Below are positions 15,058 to 24,319 of a stretch of DNA of 39,626 bases, piece after piece. Within the stretch, counting starts at the first letter, position 1. Each line of letters starts with the position of its first letter. This stretch comes from an uncultured Collinsella sp. (GTDB taxonomy: Bacteria; Actinomycetota; Coriobacteriia; Coriobacteriales; Coriobacteriaceae), in NCBI GenBank assembly GCA_900550415.1, contig URSO01000013.1:1-39626 (forward strand). The letters are read 5' to 3'. The notes under the pieces were generated by a model, which ran no database searches, was not told the origin of the DNA, and was given only the letters and a program-made list of their open reading frames with translations. The translations under genes and the position numbers were made by a program.

Positions 15058-16092
15058 CTACCAGATTCCCAGCACGTGTTGCATTCCCAAACTCATGCAC
15101 GCAATGCCAATCCAGCAGCAAAAGCCCAGCGCGATGGGCTTGCCGCCCTTTTTGACCAGCTCGACGATATCGGTATTAAAGCCAATAGCCGCCATGGCCA
15201 TCACGATAAAGAACTTCGAAAGCTCCTTGATGGGCGCCGTAATGGATACAGGAAGCTGAAGCACCGTAGTGATCACGCTCGCCAGCACAAAGAACAGCAC
15301 AAACATGGGAAACGCGCGTTTAAGCGAGAACGTGCTTTTGGCGTCGCCGCCGGCCTTGCGCGCCAGATGCATCTGCCAGCATGCGAGGACCAACGTGATG
15401 GGGATAATGGCCAGCGTTCTGGTGAGCTTGACCACCGTGGCGCTCTCGAGCACATTGGCGCCGGGATGCATGCTGTCCCAGGCGCTCGCCGCAGCCGTTA
15501 CGGACGAGGTGTCGTTGATGGCGGTGCCGGCAAACAGACCAAAGCCCTCGTTGGTCAGCCCGAGCATGCCGCCGAGCGTCGGAAACACGAGCGCCGCGAT
15601 AACGTTAAACAGGAAGATGACCGAAATAGCCTGGGCAATCTCGCGATCGTCGGCATCGATGACGGGTGCGGTCGCGGCGATGGCAGAACCGCCGCAAATC
15701 GACGAGCCCACACCCACAAGCGTCGCGATCTTGCTCGGCACGTTCATGACGCGGCAGAGCACAAAGGCGATGACAAGCGAGGTCGAGATTGTCGCCACGA
15801 TAATCGGCAGCGACTGGGCGCCCTTGGACAGAATCTGGGAGAGGTTCATGCCAAAGCCAAGCAGGATAACCGCGTACTGCAAGACTTTTTTGGACGTATA
15901 GGTGACGCCGGCGGCGAGCTGTTCGCGACGATTCTTGGGAAAGACGAGCGCCAGGACCATGCCAAAGAGGATGGCAAATACCGGCCCACCGACCACCTCA
16001 ATCTGTTTGCCGAGCAACGTCGCGGGGATAGCGACGATCAGGCAGAACAAGACGCCCTTCCAGCGCTCGCGTACGATATTTGCCAGTTGCAT
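15058..16092 (-). CDS. YeiH/UPF0324 family putative exporter
   Basis: 344 residues with about 10 hydrophobic segments. Family signatures: LGFGMNLSQILSKG, VGVGSSICGGSAIAATAPVI in the middle, the AGTAINDTSSVTAAA segment, and MAAIGFNTDI near the C-terminus. Members are called putative sulfate exporters on thin evidence; others are linked to sulfonate metabolism. ATG at 16092 has AAGGAA 7 bases upstream. It is divergent from a GntR/FCD regulator at 16256, the E. coli yeiE/yeiH-like arrangement but with a different regulator family. The 163-base gap between them probably holds both promoters (TATCAT at about 16133 for this gene). Confidence 0.9.
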   Translation of the reverse strand: MQLANIVRERWKGVLFCLIVAIPATLLGKQIEVVGGPVFAILFGMVLALVFPKNRREQLAAGVTYTSKKVLQYAVILLGFGMNLSQILSKGAQSLPIIVATISTSLVIAFVLCRVMNVPSKIATLVGVGSSICGGSAIAATAPVIDADDREIAQAISVIFLFNVIAALVFPTLGGMLGLTNEGFGLFAGTAINDTSSVTAAASAWDSMHPGANVLESATVVKLTRTLAIIPITLVLACWQMHLARKAGGDAKSTFSLKRAFPMFVLFFVLASVITTVLQLPVSITAPIKELSKFFIVMAMAAIGFNTDIVELVKKGGKPIALGFCCWIGIACMSLGMQHVLGIW

Positions 16093-16255
16093 ATGGGATT
16101 CCTTCTTTCTATTTCACGTTTGCGACGGCTTATGATACGGCAACATTGAGCGCAGCCTTGCGCAAACACAGACTAAGATGCCGCAATAGTTCTCGGGCAA
16201 CAGCCGAATTACCCACCGCAGAGAGCTGATTCGCGGCATAATTAACAACTGACAT

Positions 16256-16987
16256 ATGAGTTTGATAGAACAGTTGCGAGGCGCTATGGAAGAATCGATG
16301 CACGTCGGCGAGCAGGAAACGAGCCTACAGGACCAGTCCTACCACACCATTCGACGCAAAATCGTCTACCTGGACTACAAGCCGGGCGAAAAGCTGGGCG
16401 TCAAGCAACTTTGCGACGACCTGGATATGGGGCGCACGCCCGTGCGCGAGGCTTTGGTTCGCTTGGCGCAGGAAGGCCTGGTGCGCACCGTGCCCCAGAG
16501 CGGCACCTACGTCTCGCCCATCAACCTCACCCTTGCCGAGAGTGCCTGTTACATCCGCGAGCATCTGGAAAAGCAGGTGATTGTGGAGTGCTGTGCGCGC
16601 GCCACGTCGGCCGGCATCGAGCAGCTCGACCGCGCCATCGTGCTGCAGGAAAAGGCCATGGCCGAAGAGGATCGCATCGGCTTCTTTTTGAGCGACAACC
16701 TCATGCATCACATGATTTTTAGCATCGCATGTCGCAGCACCGTGTGGTCGTGGCTCGAAGAGACCAATGCCGACCTGGAGCGCTTCCGCTGGCTGCGCGC
16801 CGCCACGCAGGTTCTCGACAATCGGGACATCGTGAACGAGCACAAGCAGATTCGCCGCGCTATCGCCGGTCGCGACCCCATCGAAGCGAGCTTTTTGGTC
16901 AGCAAGCACCTGCACATGATGTTCCGCAACCAAACCGAAGTTCTGGACCAATTCCCCGAGTACTTCGAGACCAGCAAGCTTCGCTAA
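16256..16987 (+). CDS. GntR family regulator, FCD (FadR-type) subfamily
   Basis: 243 residues. Winged helix at about 25-90: SYHTIRRKIVYLDYKPGEKLGVKQLCDDLDMGRTPVREALVRLAQEGLV is the GntR signature. The C-terminal all-helical FCD domain (about 100-225) has the metal-ligand pattern with DNLMHHMIF and ...EHKQIRRAI, then SKHLHMM. The first ATG (16256) has no ribosome site and lies only 16 bases from a CATAAT -10-like box; ATG at 16286 follows GAGGCGCT and may be the real start. Divergent from the YeiH-type exporter, which it probably regulates in response to an organic acid or sulfonate. Confidence 0.9.
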   Translation: MSLIEQLRGAMEESMHVGEQETSLQDQSYHTIRRKIVYLDYKPGEKLGVKQLCDDLDMGRTPVREALVRLAQEGLVRTVPQSGTYVSPINLTLAESACYIREHLEKQVIVECCARATSAGIEQLDRAIVLQEKAMAEEDRIGFFLSDNLMHHMIFSIACRSTVWSWLEETNADLERFRWLRAATQVLDNRDIVNEHKQIRRAIAGRDPIEASFLVSKHLHMMFRNQTEVLDQFPEYFETSKLR

Positions 16988-17038
16988 CCTGCCAAAAAGG
17001 GACAGGTTTATTTTGGCAGGTTTTATCTGGGCAAATGC
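16986..17038 (+). repeat. 53-bp palindromic repeat, copy 1
   Basis: Begins AACCTGCCAAAAAGGGACAG; arms AACCTGCCAAAA (16986-16997) and TTTTGGCAGGTT (17011-17022) are perfect. It is 50/53 identical to the inverted copy at 19160-19212 and 48/53 to the copy at 23726-23778. It lies between a stop codon (16987) and a terminator hairpin that starts five bases later. Confidence 0.9.
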
Positions 17039-17040
17039 AG

Positions 17041-17078
17041 AAAAGGCCCGGCTCCGTCTTGATCAGGAGCCGGGCCTT
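17041..17078 (-). terminator. Rho-independent terminator of glmS
   Basis: Perfect 13-bp stem (17043-17055 with 17066-17078) followed on the minus strand by TTTTCTGC, 24 bases after the glmS stop. It can also stop the convergent GntR transcript. Confidence 0.85.
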
Positions 17079-17101
17079 GGTCGTTAGGACGGCGGAACCA
17101 A

Positions 17102-18949
<1,848 letters not shown>

Positions 18950-19023
18950 AGGATAAATCCCTTCGTTCGCGTGACTGCAAGACGTCCACGCACAAGGGGC
19001 GCTGAGACGCATAACGTTCGAGT

Positions 19024-19082
19024 ATTGTACTCACGCAGGCGCAAGCTGATATACCAGATGTGGTATCTCAACTTAGATACCA
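19024..19082 (-). promoter_or_regulatory. glmS promoter region with TGGTAT half-sites
   Basis: A TACAAT -10 box at 19024-19029. In the -35 region lie ATACCA (19051-19056), TGGTATCT (19061-19068) and AGATACCA (19075-19082): the first two form an inverted pair with 4-base spacing, the last two a perfect 8-bp inverted pair with 6-base spacing. This looks like an operator, and GntR-family amino-sugar regulators are known to favour TGGTAT-type half-sites. Confidence 0.5.
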
Positions 19083-19111
19083 CCCGATGCACACACGTCC
19101 AGCCGGTCCAA

Positions 19112-19146
19112 ACCACCACAATGGGGACAGGCACCTTTGTGGTGGT
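19112..19146. repeat. REP-like hairpin with GGGGACAGGCACC core
   Basis: Arms ACCACCACAA (19112-19121) and TTGTGGTGGT (19137-19146) are perfect. The loop holds the GGGGACAGGCACC motif typical of widespread intergenic repeats. A 53-bp palindromic repeat follows 13 bases later. Confidence 0.7.
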
Positions 19147-19159
19147 CGCGCTGGCAACG

Positions 19160-19212
19160 GCGTTTCCCCAGATAAAACCTGCCAAAATAAACCTGTCCCT
19201 TTTTGGTAGGTT
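19160..19212 (-). repeat. 53-bp palindromic repeat, copy 2 (inverted)
   Basis: Reverse-orientation copy, differing from copy 3 at two positions and from copy 1 at three. It ends nine bases before the TACAAT -10 box (19221-19226) that I assign to the LacI-type gene, so the repeat itself supplies that promoter's upstream half. Confidence 0.9.
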
Positions 19213-19220
19213 TGGGATGC

Positions 19221-19226
19221 TACAAT
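19221..19226 (+). promoter_or_regulatory. -10 box of the LacI-type regulator
   Basis: TACAAT 35 bases before the start codon. The -35 position falls inside the 53-bp repeat (TCCCTTTTTGG) and is weak. Confidence 0.45.
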
Positions 19227-19261
19227 CTGGTTTGTACTTGAAACGCATCAAAGGGGCCGCT

Positions 19262-20395
19262 ATGGCAAAGGTGAAAATCAGCGACGTCGCGCGCGAGGCC
19301 GGGGTTTCGCTGGGCACGGTTTCCAACGCGCTCAACCACCCCGAAAAGCTGCGCCCCGAGACCCTCAAGCTCATCAACGAGACCATCAATCGCTTGGGCT
19401 ACCTGCCCAACCAAAGCGCTCGTCAGCTCGCGGGCGGCGCCACCAAGTCTTTTGGCCTGGTGCTCCCCCGTCTCGATCACGGCTTTTCGCTCCAAATCGC
19501 CAGCGGCGCCCACAACGAGGCCCGCAAGCACGGCTACGATCTGCTCATCGCCAATGCCGATAACGACGATATTCTCGAGGACCATTACCTGCGCTATTTT
19601 ATGGGCACGCAGATGTCCGGCGTCATGGTTCAGCCCATGGCGTCCCCCGACTGGCACCCGGCCATGACTAAAATGCCCGTGCCGATCGTCCATCTGGACG
19701 TCCATTGTTCAGAACCCGGTTACTACGTGGCCGCCGACAACGAGGCACAGGGGCGCATTATCGCCGAGCTCGCCATCGCCCGCGGCGCACGCCATATTGT
19801 CGTTGTGGGTCGAGCAGCATTCATGCAGCTCACTCTGCGCGTCCTTGGCATCCACAAGGCACTTGCCCTGCATCCCGATATCAAAATTGAGGTCATCGAC
19901 GCCGGCGAATGGAATACCGCAGCCGACGGCTACAGTATCGGTGCCCAGATTGCCGAGCGCCCTGCTGACGAGAGCCCCGATTTTGTCATCGGTCTGACCG
20001 ACGTATTAGCCTCGGGCGTTATCTCGGCGCTGACCGACAAGGGCATTTCCGTCCCCGGCCAGATTCTTGTTGCCGGCTGCGATGGCAACCCACTTGCCTG
20101 GAGCGGATCGGTCCCGCTCACCACGGTAGCACCCCCAGGCTACGAGATTGGCCGCAAGGGCGTTCAATTGCTCATGGAGCAAATCGAGGATAAACCTGCC
20201 GCCAAGACCAAACGAGTCCGCATCGGCTCCGCCGCGCGCACCGTCACCACGGTCACGGCCACCGAGGACATTAACCGTCAGGAGCTCGTGCGCCCCTTCT
20301 TGCTCGAACGTATGAGCACCCAAAAGGCCGAGCAGCACCCGACGGGCCCATCCGCGGCCCCAATAACCGACATCAACCTGGGCGCCTACCTGTAA
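19262..20395 (+). CDS. LacI family transcriptional regulator
   Basis: 377 residues. The N-terminal LacI helix-turn-helix is textbook (KISDVAREAGVSLGTVSNALNHPEKL, with hinge helix NQSARQLAGG at about 50-60). A periplasmic-binding-protein-like effector domain follows, about 62-330, with GLVLPRLDHGFSLQIASGAHNEARKHGYDL. A C-terminal extension of about 45 residues is polar and rich in Thr and Gln. ATG at 19262 follows AAAGGGG. The frame continues far upstream antisense to glmS, which is an artefact. There is no adjacent sugar operon, so the target is unclear; the effector is probably a sugar or nucleoside. Confidence 0.93.
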   Translation: MAKVKISDVAREAGVSLGTVSNALNHPEKLRPETLKLINETINRLGYLPNQSARQLAGGATKSFGLVLPRLDHGFSLQIASGAHNEARKHGYDLLIANADNDDILEDHYLRYFMGTQMSGVMVQPMASPDWHPAMTKMPVPIVHLDVHCSEPGYYVAADNEAQGRIIAELAIARGARHIVVVGRAAFMQLTLRVLGIHKALALHPDIKIEVIDAGEWNTAADGYSIGAQIAERPADESPDFVIGLTDVLASGVISALTDKGISVPGQILVAGCDGNPLAWSGSVPLTTVAPPGYEIGRKGVQLLMEQIEDKPAAKTKRVRIGSAARTVTTVTATEDINRQELVRPFLLERMSTQKAEQHPTGPSAAPITDINLGAYL

Positions 20396-20398
20396 CAA

Positions 20399-20437
20399 AA
20401 AACGCCGCAACGGGAACAGCCCCGCTGCGGCGTTTTT
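20399..20437 (+). terminator. Rho-independent terminator of the LacI-type gene
   Basis: AACGCCGCA (20401-20409) pairs with TGCGGCGTT (20426-20434), inner CGGG/CCCG, tail TTTTT; preceded by A-run. Confidence 0.9.
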
Positions 20438-20609
20438 GCTGGCCCCACGGGCCTTCCCCATTTAGCCGGACCTGCGGCTACGGATATTTATGGAATGTAA
20501 TCCATTTTTCATTAGCTTTTTTGTTAAAATAGACTCAATTCCATATTTTTAGATATTTCCTATAAGTATTGATTTTGCTCCAGTTTTTTCTCGCCAAGAA
20601 AGGGGTTTC

Positions 20610-21815
20610 ATGAATCTGATTGATCGCAAACAGTACCTCGACTGGCTCATTTCGTGGAAAGACTCACACGTCATCAAGGTCGTTTCGGGCGTGCGAAGGT
20701 CCGGAAAATCAAAGCTATTCGAAATCTACCGTAGCTACCTGCGCGATCATGGAATCACAGACGACCAGGTTATATCCCTCAACTTTGAAGACCTGGAGTT
20801 CGAGTCGCTTACGTCGTATAGAGCACTCTACGACTACATTTCCGTCAGACTCGTCCCCGATAAGATGAACTACGTTTTTCTAGACGAGATACAGCACGTC
20901 GAGCATTTCGAAAAAGCCGTCGACAGTCTTTTTATCAAGGACAATGTCGACCTCTACATAACCGGTTCCAACGCTTATCTGCTCTCGAGCGAGCTGGCAA
21001 CTTTGCTCTCCGGCCGCTACGTAGAGCTCAAGATGCTGCCCCTATCCTTTAAAGAGTTTTGCTCGGCAAAAACCAATGACGGAAAGGCTCCCGCGCAGTT
21101 GTTTGACGAGTACATCACTCGGGGCTCTTTTCCCTTTATCGCCGAGACGGGTATTCAGGGACCCCAGGCGCGCGATTATCTTATGAGCCTCTACGATACC
21201 ATCGTCATACGCGACGTTATCGAACGCCTGAAGGTCTCGGACGTCCCGACCCTGCGCGATATCACCAAGTTCCTACTCCATAGCATTGGAAACCGGATCT
21301 CGATTAAAAAAATCTCCGACACGCTCTCGTCCAACGGCAACAAAACCGACCAGAAAACCGTAGCCAAATACCTCAAAGGCTTAACAGACAGCCTTGTGCT
21401 GTACTTTGCTCCGCGCTATAACGTGCGCGGTCGGCAGCTTCTTTCAACAAACGGCAAATACTACGCCGTTGACCTTGGACTTAGAGGCGCTCTCGTCAAA
21501 ACCCAAAGCAGCGATATCGGTCATATCCTCGAAAATGTTGTTTATCTCGAGCTCCTACGCCGTGGATACGACGTCTACGTGGGCGATATCGACGGCGGGG
21601 AAATCGATTTTGTTGCCCTAAAGTCAGACGAGACAGCCTATTTTCAGGTTTCAGCCACAACGCTCGACGAAACTACCCTCAATCGAGAGTTGGCCCCCTT
21701 TAAGAAGGTCCGAGACAACTACCCCAAGACGCTTCTTACGCTCGACACGCTGTTTGCGGACGCGAACTACGAAGGAGTCCGCAAGCGCAACGTGATCGAC
21801 TGGCTCCTGGAGTAA
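20610..21815 (+). CDS. AAA ATPase with DUF4143 domain
   Basis: 401 residues. Residues about 18-150 form a P-loop ATPase of the AAA_14 type: Walker A SGVRRSGKSKL, Walker B YVFLDEIQ at about 88-95, and sensor TGSNAYLL. The C-terminal DUF4143 region (about 200-370) has DLGLRGAL, HILENVVYLELLRRGYDVYVG and GGEIDFVA, the last resembling a PD-(D/E)XK nuclease-like core. These orphan ATPases are common in anaerobes and are scattered between strains; the function is not established. Both gene and its 150-base upstream region (AT-rich, T-runs, TAAAAT at 20525-20530) are poorer in GC than the neighbours, suggesting later acquisition. ATG follows AAAGGGG. Confidence 0.9.
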   Translation: MNLIDRKQYLDWLISWKDSHVIKVVSGVRRSGKSKLFEIYRSYLRDHGITDDQVISLNFEDLEFESLTSYRALYDYISVRLVPDKMNYVFLDEIQHVEHFEKAVDSLFIKDNVDLYITGSNAYLLSSELATLLSGRYVELKMLPLSFKEFCSAKTNDGKAPAQLFDEYITRGSFPFIAETGIQGPQARDYLMSLYDTIVIRDVIERLKVSDVPTLRDITKFLLHSIGNRISIKKISDTLSSNGNKTDQKTVAKYLKGLTDSLVLYFAPRYNVRGRQLLSTNGKYYAVDLGLRGALVKTQSSDIGHILENVVYLELLRRGYDVYVGDIDGGEIDFVALKSDETAYFQVSATTLDETTLNRELAPFKKVRDNYPKTLLTLDTLFADANYEGVRKRNVIDWLLE

Positions 21816-21882
21816 CTTGTAACGTCATAACCCTCCGCCAGCTCCTTACCAAGGCCGCAGCCCCAGTCGCTTAAAGCACAAT

Positions 21883-21995
21883 GCCCCTCTTATCGGCCAA
21901 AACAGCAATCTTGGCGTGATAAGAGGGGCTGACTGCGTCAGCGCCTCCACGCAGGCGCTGTTGCCGCCACCGTCCCGCGGGATTGGGCGCGGGAC
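21883..21995. repeat. Cluster of consecutive hairpins between convergent genes
   Basis: Three perfect inverted repeats follow one another: GCCCCTCTTATC (21883-21894) with 21918-21929; CAGCGCCT (21939-21946) with 21953-21960; GTCCCGCG (21972-21979) with 21988-21995. A small TGAC/GTCA hairpin lies between the first two. The first also has an inner CCAA/TTGG pair. They fill the 200-base gap between the ATPase gene and the HAD gene. None has a strong T-run. Confidence 0.65.
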
Positions 21996-22016
21996 ATGGC
22001 GACTCGCGTGCAAACG

Positions 22017-22667
22017 CTAGCGCACGGCCTTGACCGCCGCCGCCAGATCGAACAGCGTATCGAGCACAGCCTCGCAGCCATCCACCACGTCCTGCGGCAG
22101 CGGCACGATATCGGGAACGGCAAAGACGTGGCAGCCGGCCGTGATGCCCGAGACGCAGCCGTTGCGGGAATCCTCGACCACGGCGCACTCCTCGGGAGCA
22201 AAGCCCGCGCGCTCGCAGGCGAGCAGGTACATCTCGGGATCGGGCTTGCCGTGTGCGACGTCCTCGCCGCAGGTCACCGTCTCAAACTTGTCAAAGAGGC
22301 CGACCATCTTAAGGTTGCGCTCGGCCGTAACGAGGCGCGACGACGTTGCAAGGCCCACGTGATAGCCCGCAGCCAGCAGCTCGTCTATGCACTCGGCAGC
22401 GCCGGCCTTAAGCTCCAGATCGGTCTTGACCATCTCGTCGCGAATCTCCTTGTGGCGATGATAGAGCGCCTCGGCGGTTTCTCTGCTGCCGCAATGCGCC
22501 TCAAGGATGTCCATGACATCGGGCAGTGTGCGACCGATAAATTGATGAATCAGCGTGTCATCAATCGCGACGCCCAGCTCAGCAGCGGGCGCTTTCCATG
22601 CCTTGATGCCCAGACGCTCGGTATCGACCAGCGTTCCGTCCATGTCAAAAATAACAGCCTTGATCAT
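22017..22667 (-). CDS. HAD superfamily hydrolase, beta-phosphoglucomutase-like
   Basis: 216 residues. HAD motif I is FDMDGTLVDTE at residues 8-18, with nucleophile Asp and acid/base Asp; motif II is ATSSR at about 114; motif III Lys lies in GEDVAHGKPDPEMY; motif IV is VVEDSRNG. The helical cap between motifs I and II is the C1 type of beta-phosphoglucomutase and small sugar-phosphate phosphatases. Without the key substrate-loop evidence it could be either a mutase or a phosphatase, the latter being more likely. ATG at 22667 has GAGGGGA upstream. A TATATA-ACG-TATATA palindrome lies in the promoter region near 22722-22738. Confidence 0.9.
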   Translation of the reverse strand: MIKAVIFDMDGTLVDTERLGIKAWKAPAAELGVAIDDTLIHQFIGRTLPDVMDILEAHCGSRETAEALYHRHKEIRDEMVKTDLELKAGAAECIDELLAAGYHVGLATSSRLVTAERNLKMVGLFDKFETVTCGEDVAHGKPDPEMYLLACERAGFAPEECAVVEDSRNGCVSGITAGCHVFAVPDIVPLPQDVVDGCEAVLDTLFDLAAAVKAVR

Positions 22668-22770
22668 ATCGGTCCCCTCACCGGATTGCGTTACTGCCAC
22701 TCTACCGCACTTTACAAACTTGTATATAACGTATATAGCATATTGCACTTTCGTTACATAGGTAGAAATC

Positions 22771-22800
22771 TTATGACAAGCAGCCCGGTAGGATTATAGT
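22771..22800 (+). promoter_or_regulatory. larE promoter
   Basis: TATAGT at 22795-22800 with a TTATGA -35-like box at 22771-22776, spacing 18; the start codon is 35 bases downstream. Confidence 0.45.
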
Positions 22801-22834
22801 TTTCGACCGAGTACTCAACGATAAGGATCGTTTC

Positions 22835-23713
22835 ATGATTTTAGACACCACGGCACCCGCAGAGGAGCTTCAGGACAAACTCGCAGCGCTCGAGCAGCTG
22901 CTTTTGGCATATGGACGCGTCGCCATCGGCTTTTCCGGCGGCGTCGACAGCAGCTTTTTGGCCGCGGTCTGCGCCCGTATCATGCCTGCCGACACCCTTC
23001 TCGTTCACCTCACCACGCCGCTCATCGGCACGCCCGAGCAGGCTTCGTTTGAGCGGTCCGTTGACGGGCAGGCCGATGAGGGCCCGCATCTTAAGCTCCC
23101 CGTGCTCAATCTTTCGGTCGATCAGCTGCAGCTCCCCCAGGTAGCCTGCAACGACGCCGACCGCTGCTACCACTGCAAGCGCGCCGGCTTTACCGCCATC
23201 GTCAACCACGCCAGGTCGCTGGGTTTTCCCACCGTCATCGACGGCAGCAACGCAAGCGACCGCGGCGACTACCGCCCCGGCATGCGCGCCGCCCAGGAGC
23301 TCGGCGTGCGCTCGCCCCTCATGGAGGTCGGCTTTACCAAGGACGAAGAGCGCGAGCTGCTGCGCGCCTGGGGCTATCCCGTTTGGAACCTGCCGGCAGG
23401 AGCCTGCCTGGCCACGCGTGTCCCCACGGGCGAGGAGCTCACGCGCGAGAAGGTCGATGTAATCCGCGCCTGTGAGGACTACCTGCACGACCTTGGCCTG
23501 GACCAGGTCCGCGCACGCCTCGTCGGCGGCTGCATGCATATCGAGGCCGCGCCGGCAGACGTCGCCAAGATCGCCGCCCTCGGCAGGACCGCGGTCAACG
23601 ACGAGGGCAAGGCCCCGCTTCCCGCCGCCATCGAATCTGCCCTGCGCAACCTAGGCTGCGGCCATATCTCCCCCGAGGTCACCCCCTACATCCACGGCAA
23701 CATGAACCTTTAA
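22835..23713 (+). CDS. larE: ATP-dependent sacrificial sulfur transferase
   Basis: 292 residues. LarE activates the carboxylate of a pyridinium dicarboxylate precursor with ATP and donates sulfur, in building the nickel-pincer cofactor of lactate racemase. The PP-loop SGGVDSS is at 34-40. Cys191 in PAGACLATRVP lies where the sacrificial Cys176 of the Lactobacillus enzyme sits, so this is the single-cysteine, self-consuming type. RCYHCK at 110-115 is also typical. No larA, larB or larC is in the window; they may lie elsewhere. ATG follows AAGGAT. Confidence 0.92.
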   Translation: MILDTTAPAEELQDKLAALEQLLLAYGRVAIGFSGGVDSSFLAAVCARIMPADTLLVHLTTPLIGTPEQASFERSVDGQADEGPHLKLPVLNLSVDQLQLPQVACNDADRCYHCKRAGFTAIVNHARSLGFPTVIDGSNASDRGDYRPGMRAAQELGVRSPLMEVGFTKDEERELLRAWGYPVWNLPAGACLATRVPTGEELTREKVDVIRACEDYLHDLGLDQVRARLVGGCMHIEAAPADVAKIAALGRTAVNDEGKAPLPAAIESALRNLGCGHISPEVTPYIHGNMNL

Positions 23714-23725
23714 GTTACGCCGTTT

Positions 23726-23778
23726 AACCTACCAAAAAGGGGCAGGTTTACTTTGGCAGGTTTTATCTGGGGAAACGC
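23726..23778 (+). repeat. 53-bp palindromic repeat, copy 3
   Basis: Same sequence family as 16986-17038 and 19160-19212; two differences from the latter. As with copy 1 it sits between a stop codon and a terminator hairpin that begins five bases beyond the repeat. Confidence 0.9.
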
Positions 23779-23782
23779 AGAC

Positions 23783-23817
23783 AGGGCCGCGACGCCTATA
23801 GCGTCGCGGCCCTTTTC
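23783..23817 (+). terminator. Rho-independent terminator of larE
   Basis: Perfect 13-bp stem (23783-23795 with 23801-23813), loop CTATA, tail TTTCCTT. Confidence 0.9.
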
Positions 23818-23855
23818 CTTGGAGAAGGATCGATTAATGGAACGGAGAGCCCGTT

Positions 23856-24302
23856 CTAGCCCTCGAGCCCGGCGTTGATGAGCTCGGCAATCTCGACAGG
23901 ATCGGTGCTCGCGCGCACTTTGTCGCGGAAGCCGGCGTCCATCAACATCACGGCAGCCTTAGAGAGCAGGCGCAAGTGCGTGGTTCCAGCTTCGCCGGCG
24001 GGCACGTACAGCGCGAGCGCCACATCGACGGGCACGCCATCAAAGCTCGGCCACTCAACAGGCTCGGACAGCTTGAGCACGGCCACGCCCGGCGTATGGA
24101 TCGCATCGCTCTTGGCATGCGGAACGGCAAAACCGGCGACGAGGCCAGTCTCGGCCTCGTTTTTGCGAGCAATAAAAGCCGCCTCTACAGCAGACGCGTC
24201 ATCGGCAAAACCAAGCTCAACAGCCTGCTCGGACAGATAATGCAGCGTGTCCTCGCGCGAGGCGGCGGCGTAGCCAATCGTCACTTGGTTGGCAGATACC
24301 AA
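23856..24302 (-). CDS. PTS EIIA, fructose/mannitol (PtsN-like) type
   Basis: 148 residues. PTS_EIIA_2 domain: the phosphorylated His is His62 in GFAVPHAKSD, preceded by the typical RKNEAETGLVAG. It accepts phosphate from HPr and passes it to an EIIB. The start is TTG at 24302, the only reasonable one: AAGGAAG lies 12 bases before it, directly at the stop codon of the transketolase gene. It is the last gene of the transketolase operon. No complete fructose-type EIIB or EIIC is nearby; the only trace is the chimera at 26153, so this EIIA may serve the UlaA-type system or another locus, or act in regulation. Confidence 0.85.
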   Translation of the reverse strand: MVSANQVTIGYAAASREDTLHYLSEQAVELGFADDASAVEAAFIARKNEAETGLVAGFAVPHAKSDAIHTPGVAVLKLSEPVEWPSFDGVPVDVALALYVPAGEAGTTHLRLLSKAAVMLMDAGFRDKVRASTDPVEIAELINAGLEG

Positions 24303-24319
24303 TCCCGTGGAAGTCTTCC

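Noticed and set aside
18950..19030. glmS ribozyme
   Set aside because: Leader is only about 75 bases and lacks the conserved ribozyme core.
21871..22188. 105-codon minus-strand frame over the hairpin cluster
   Set aside because: Overlaps the 3' end of the HAD gene in another frame, is rich in Arg and Gly, and is explained by GC bias.
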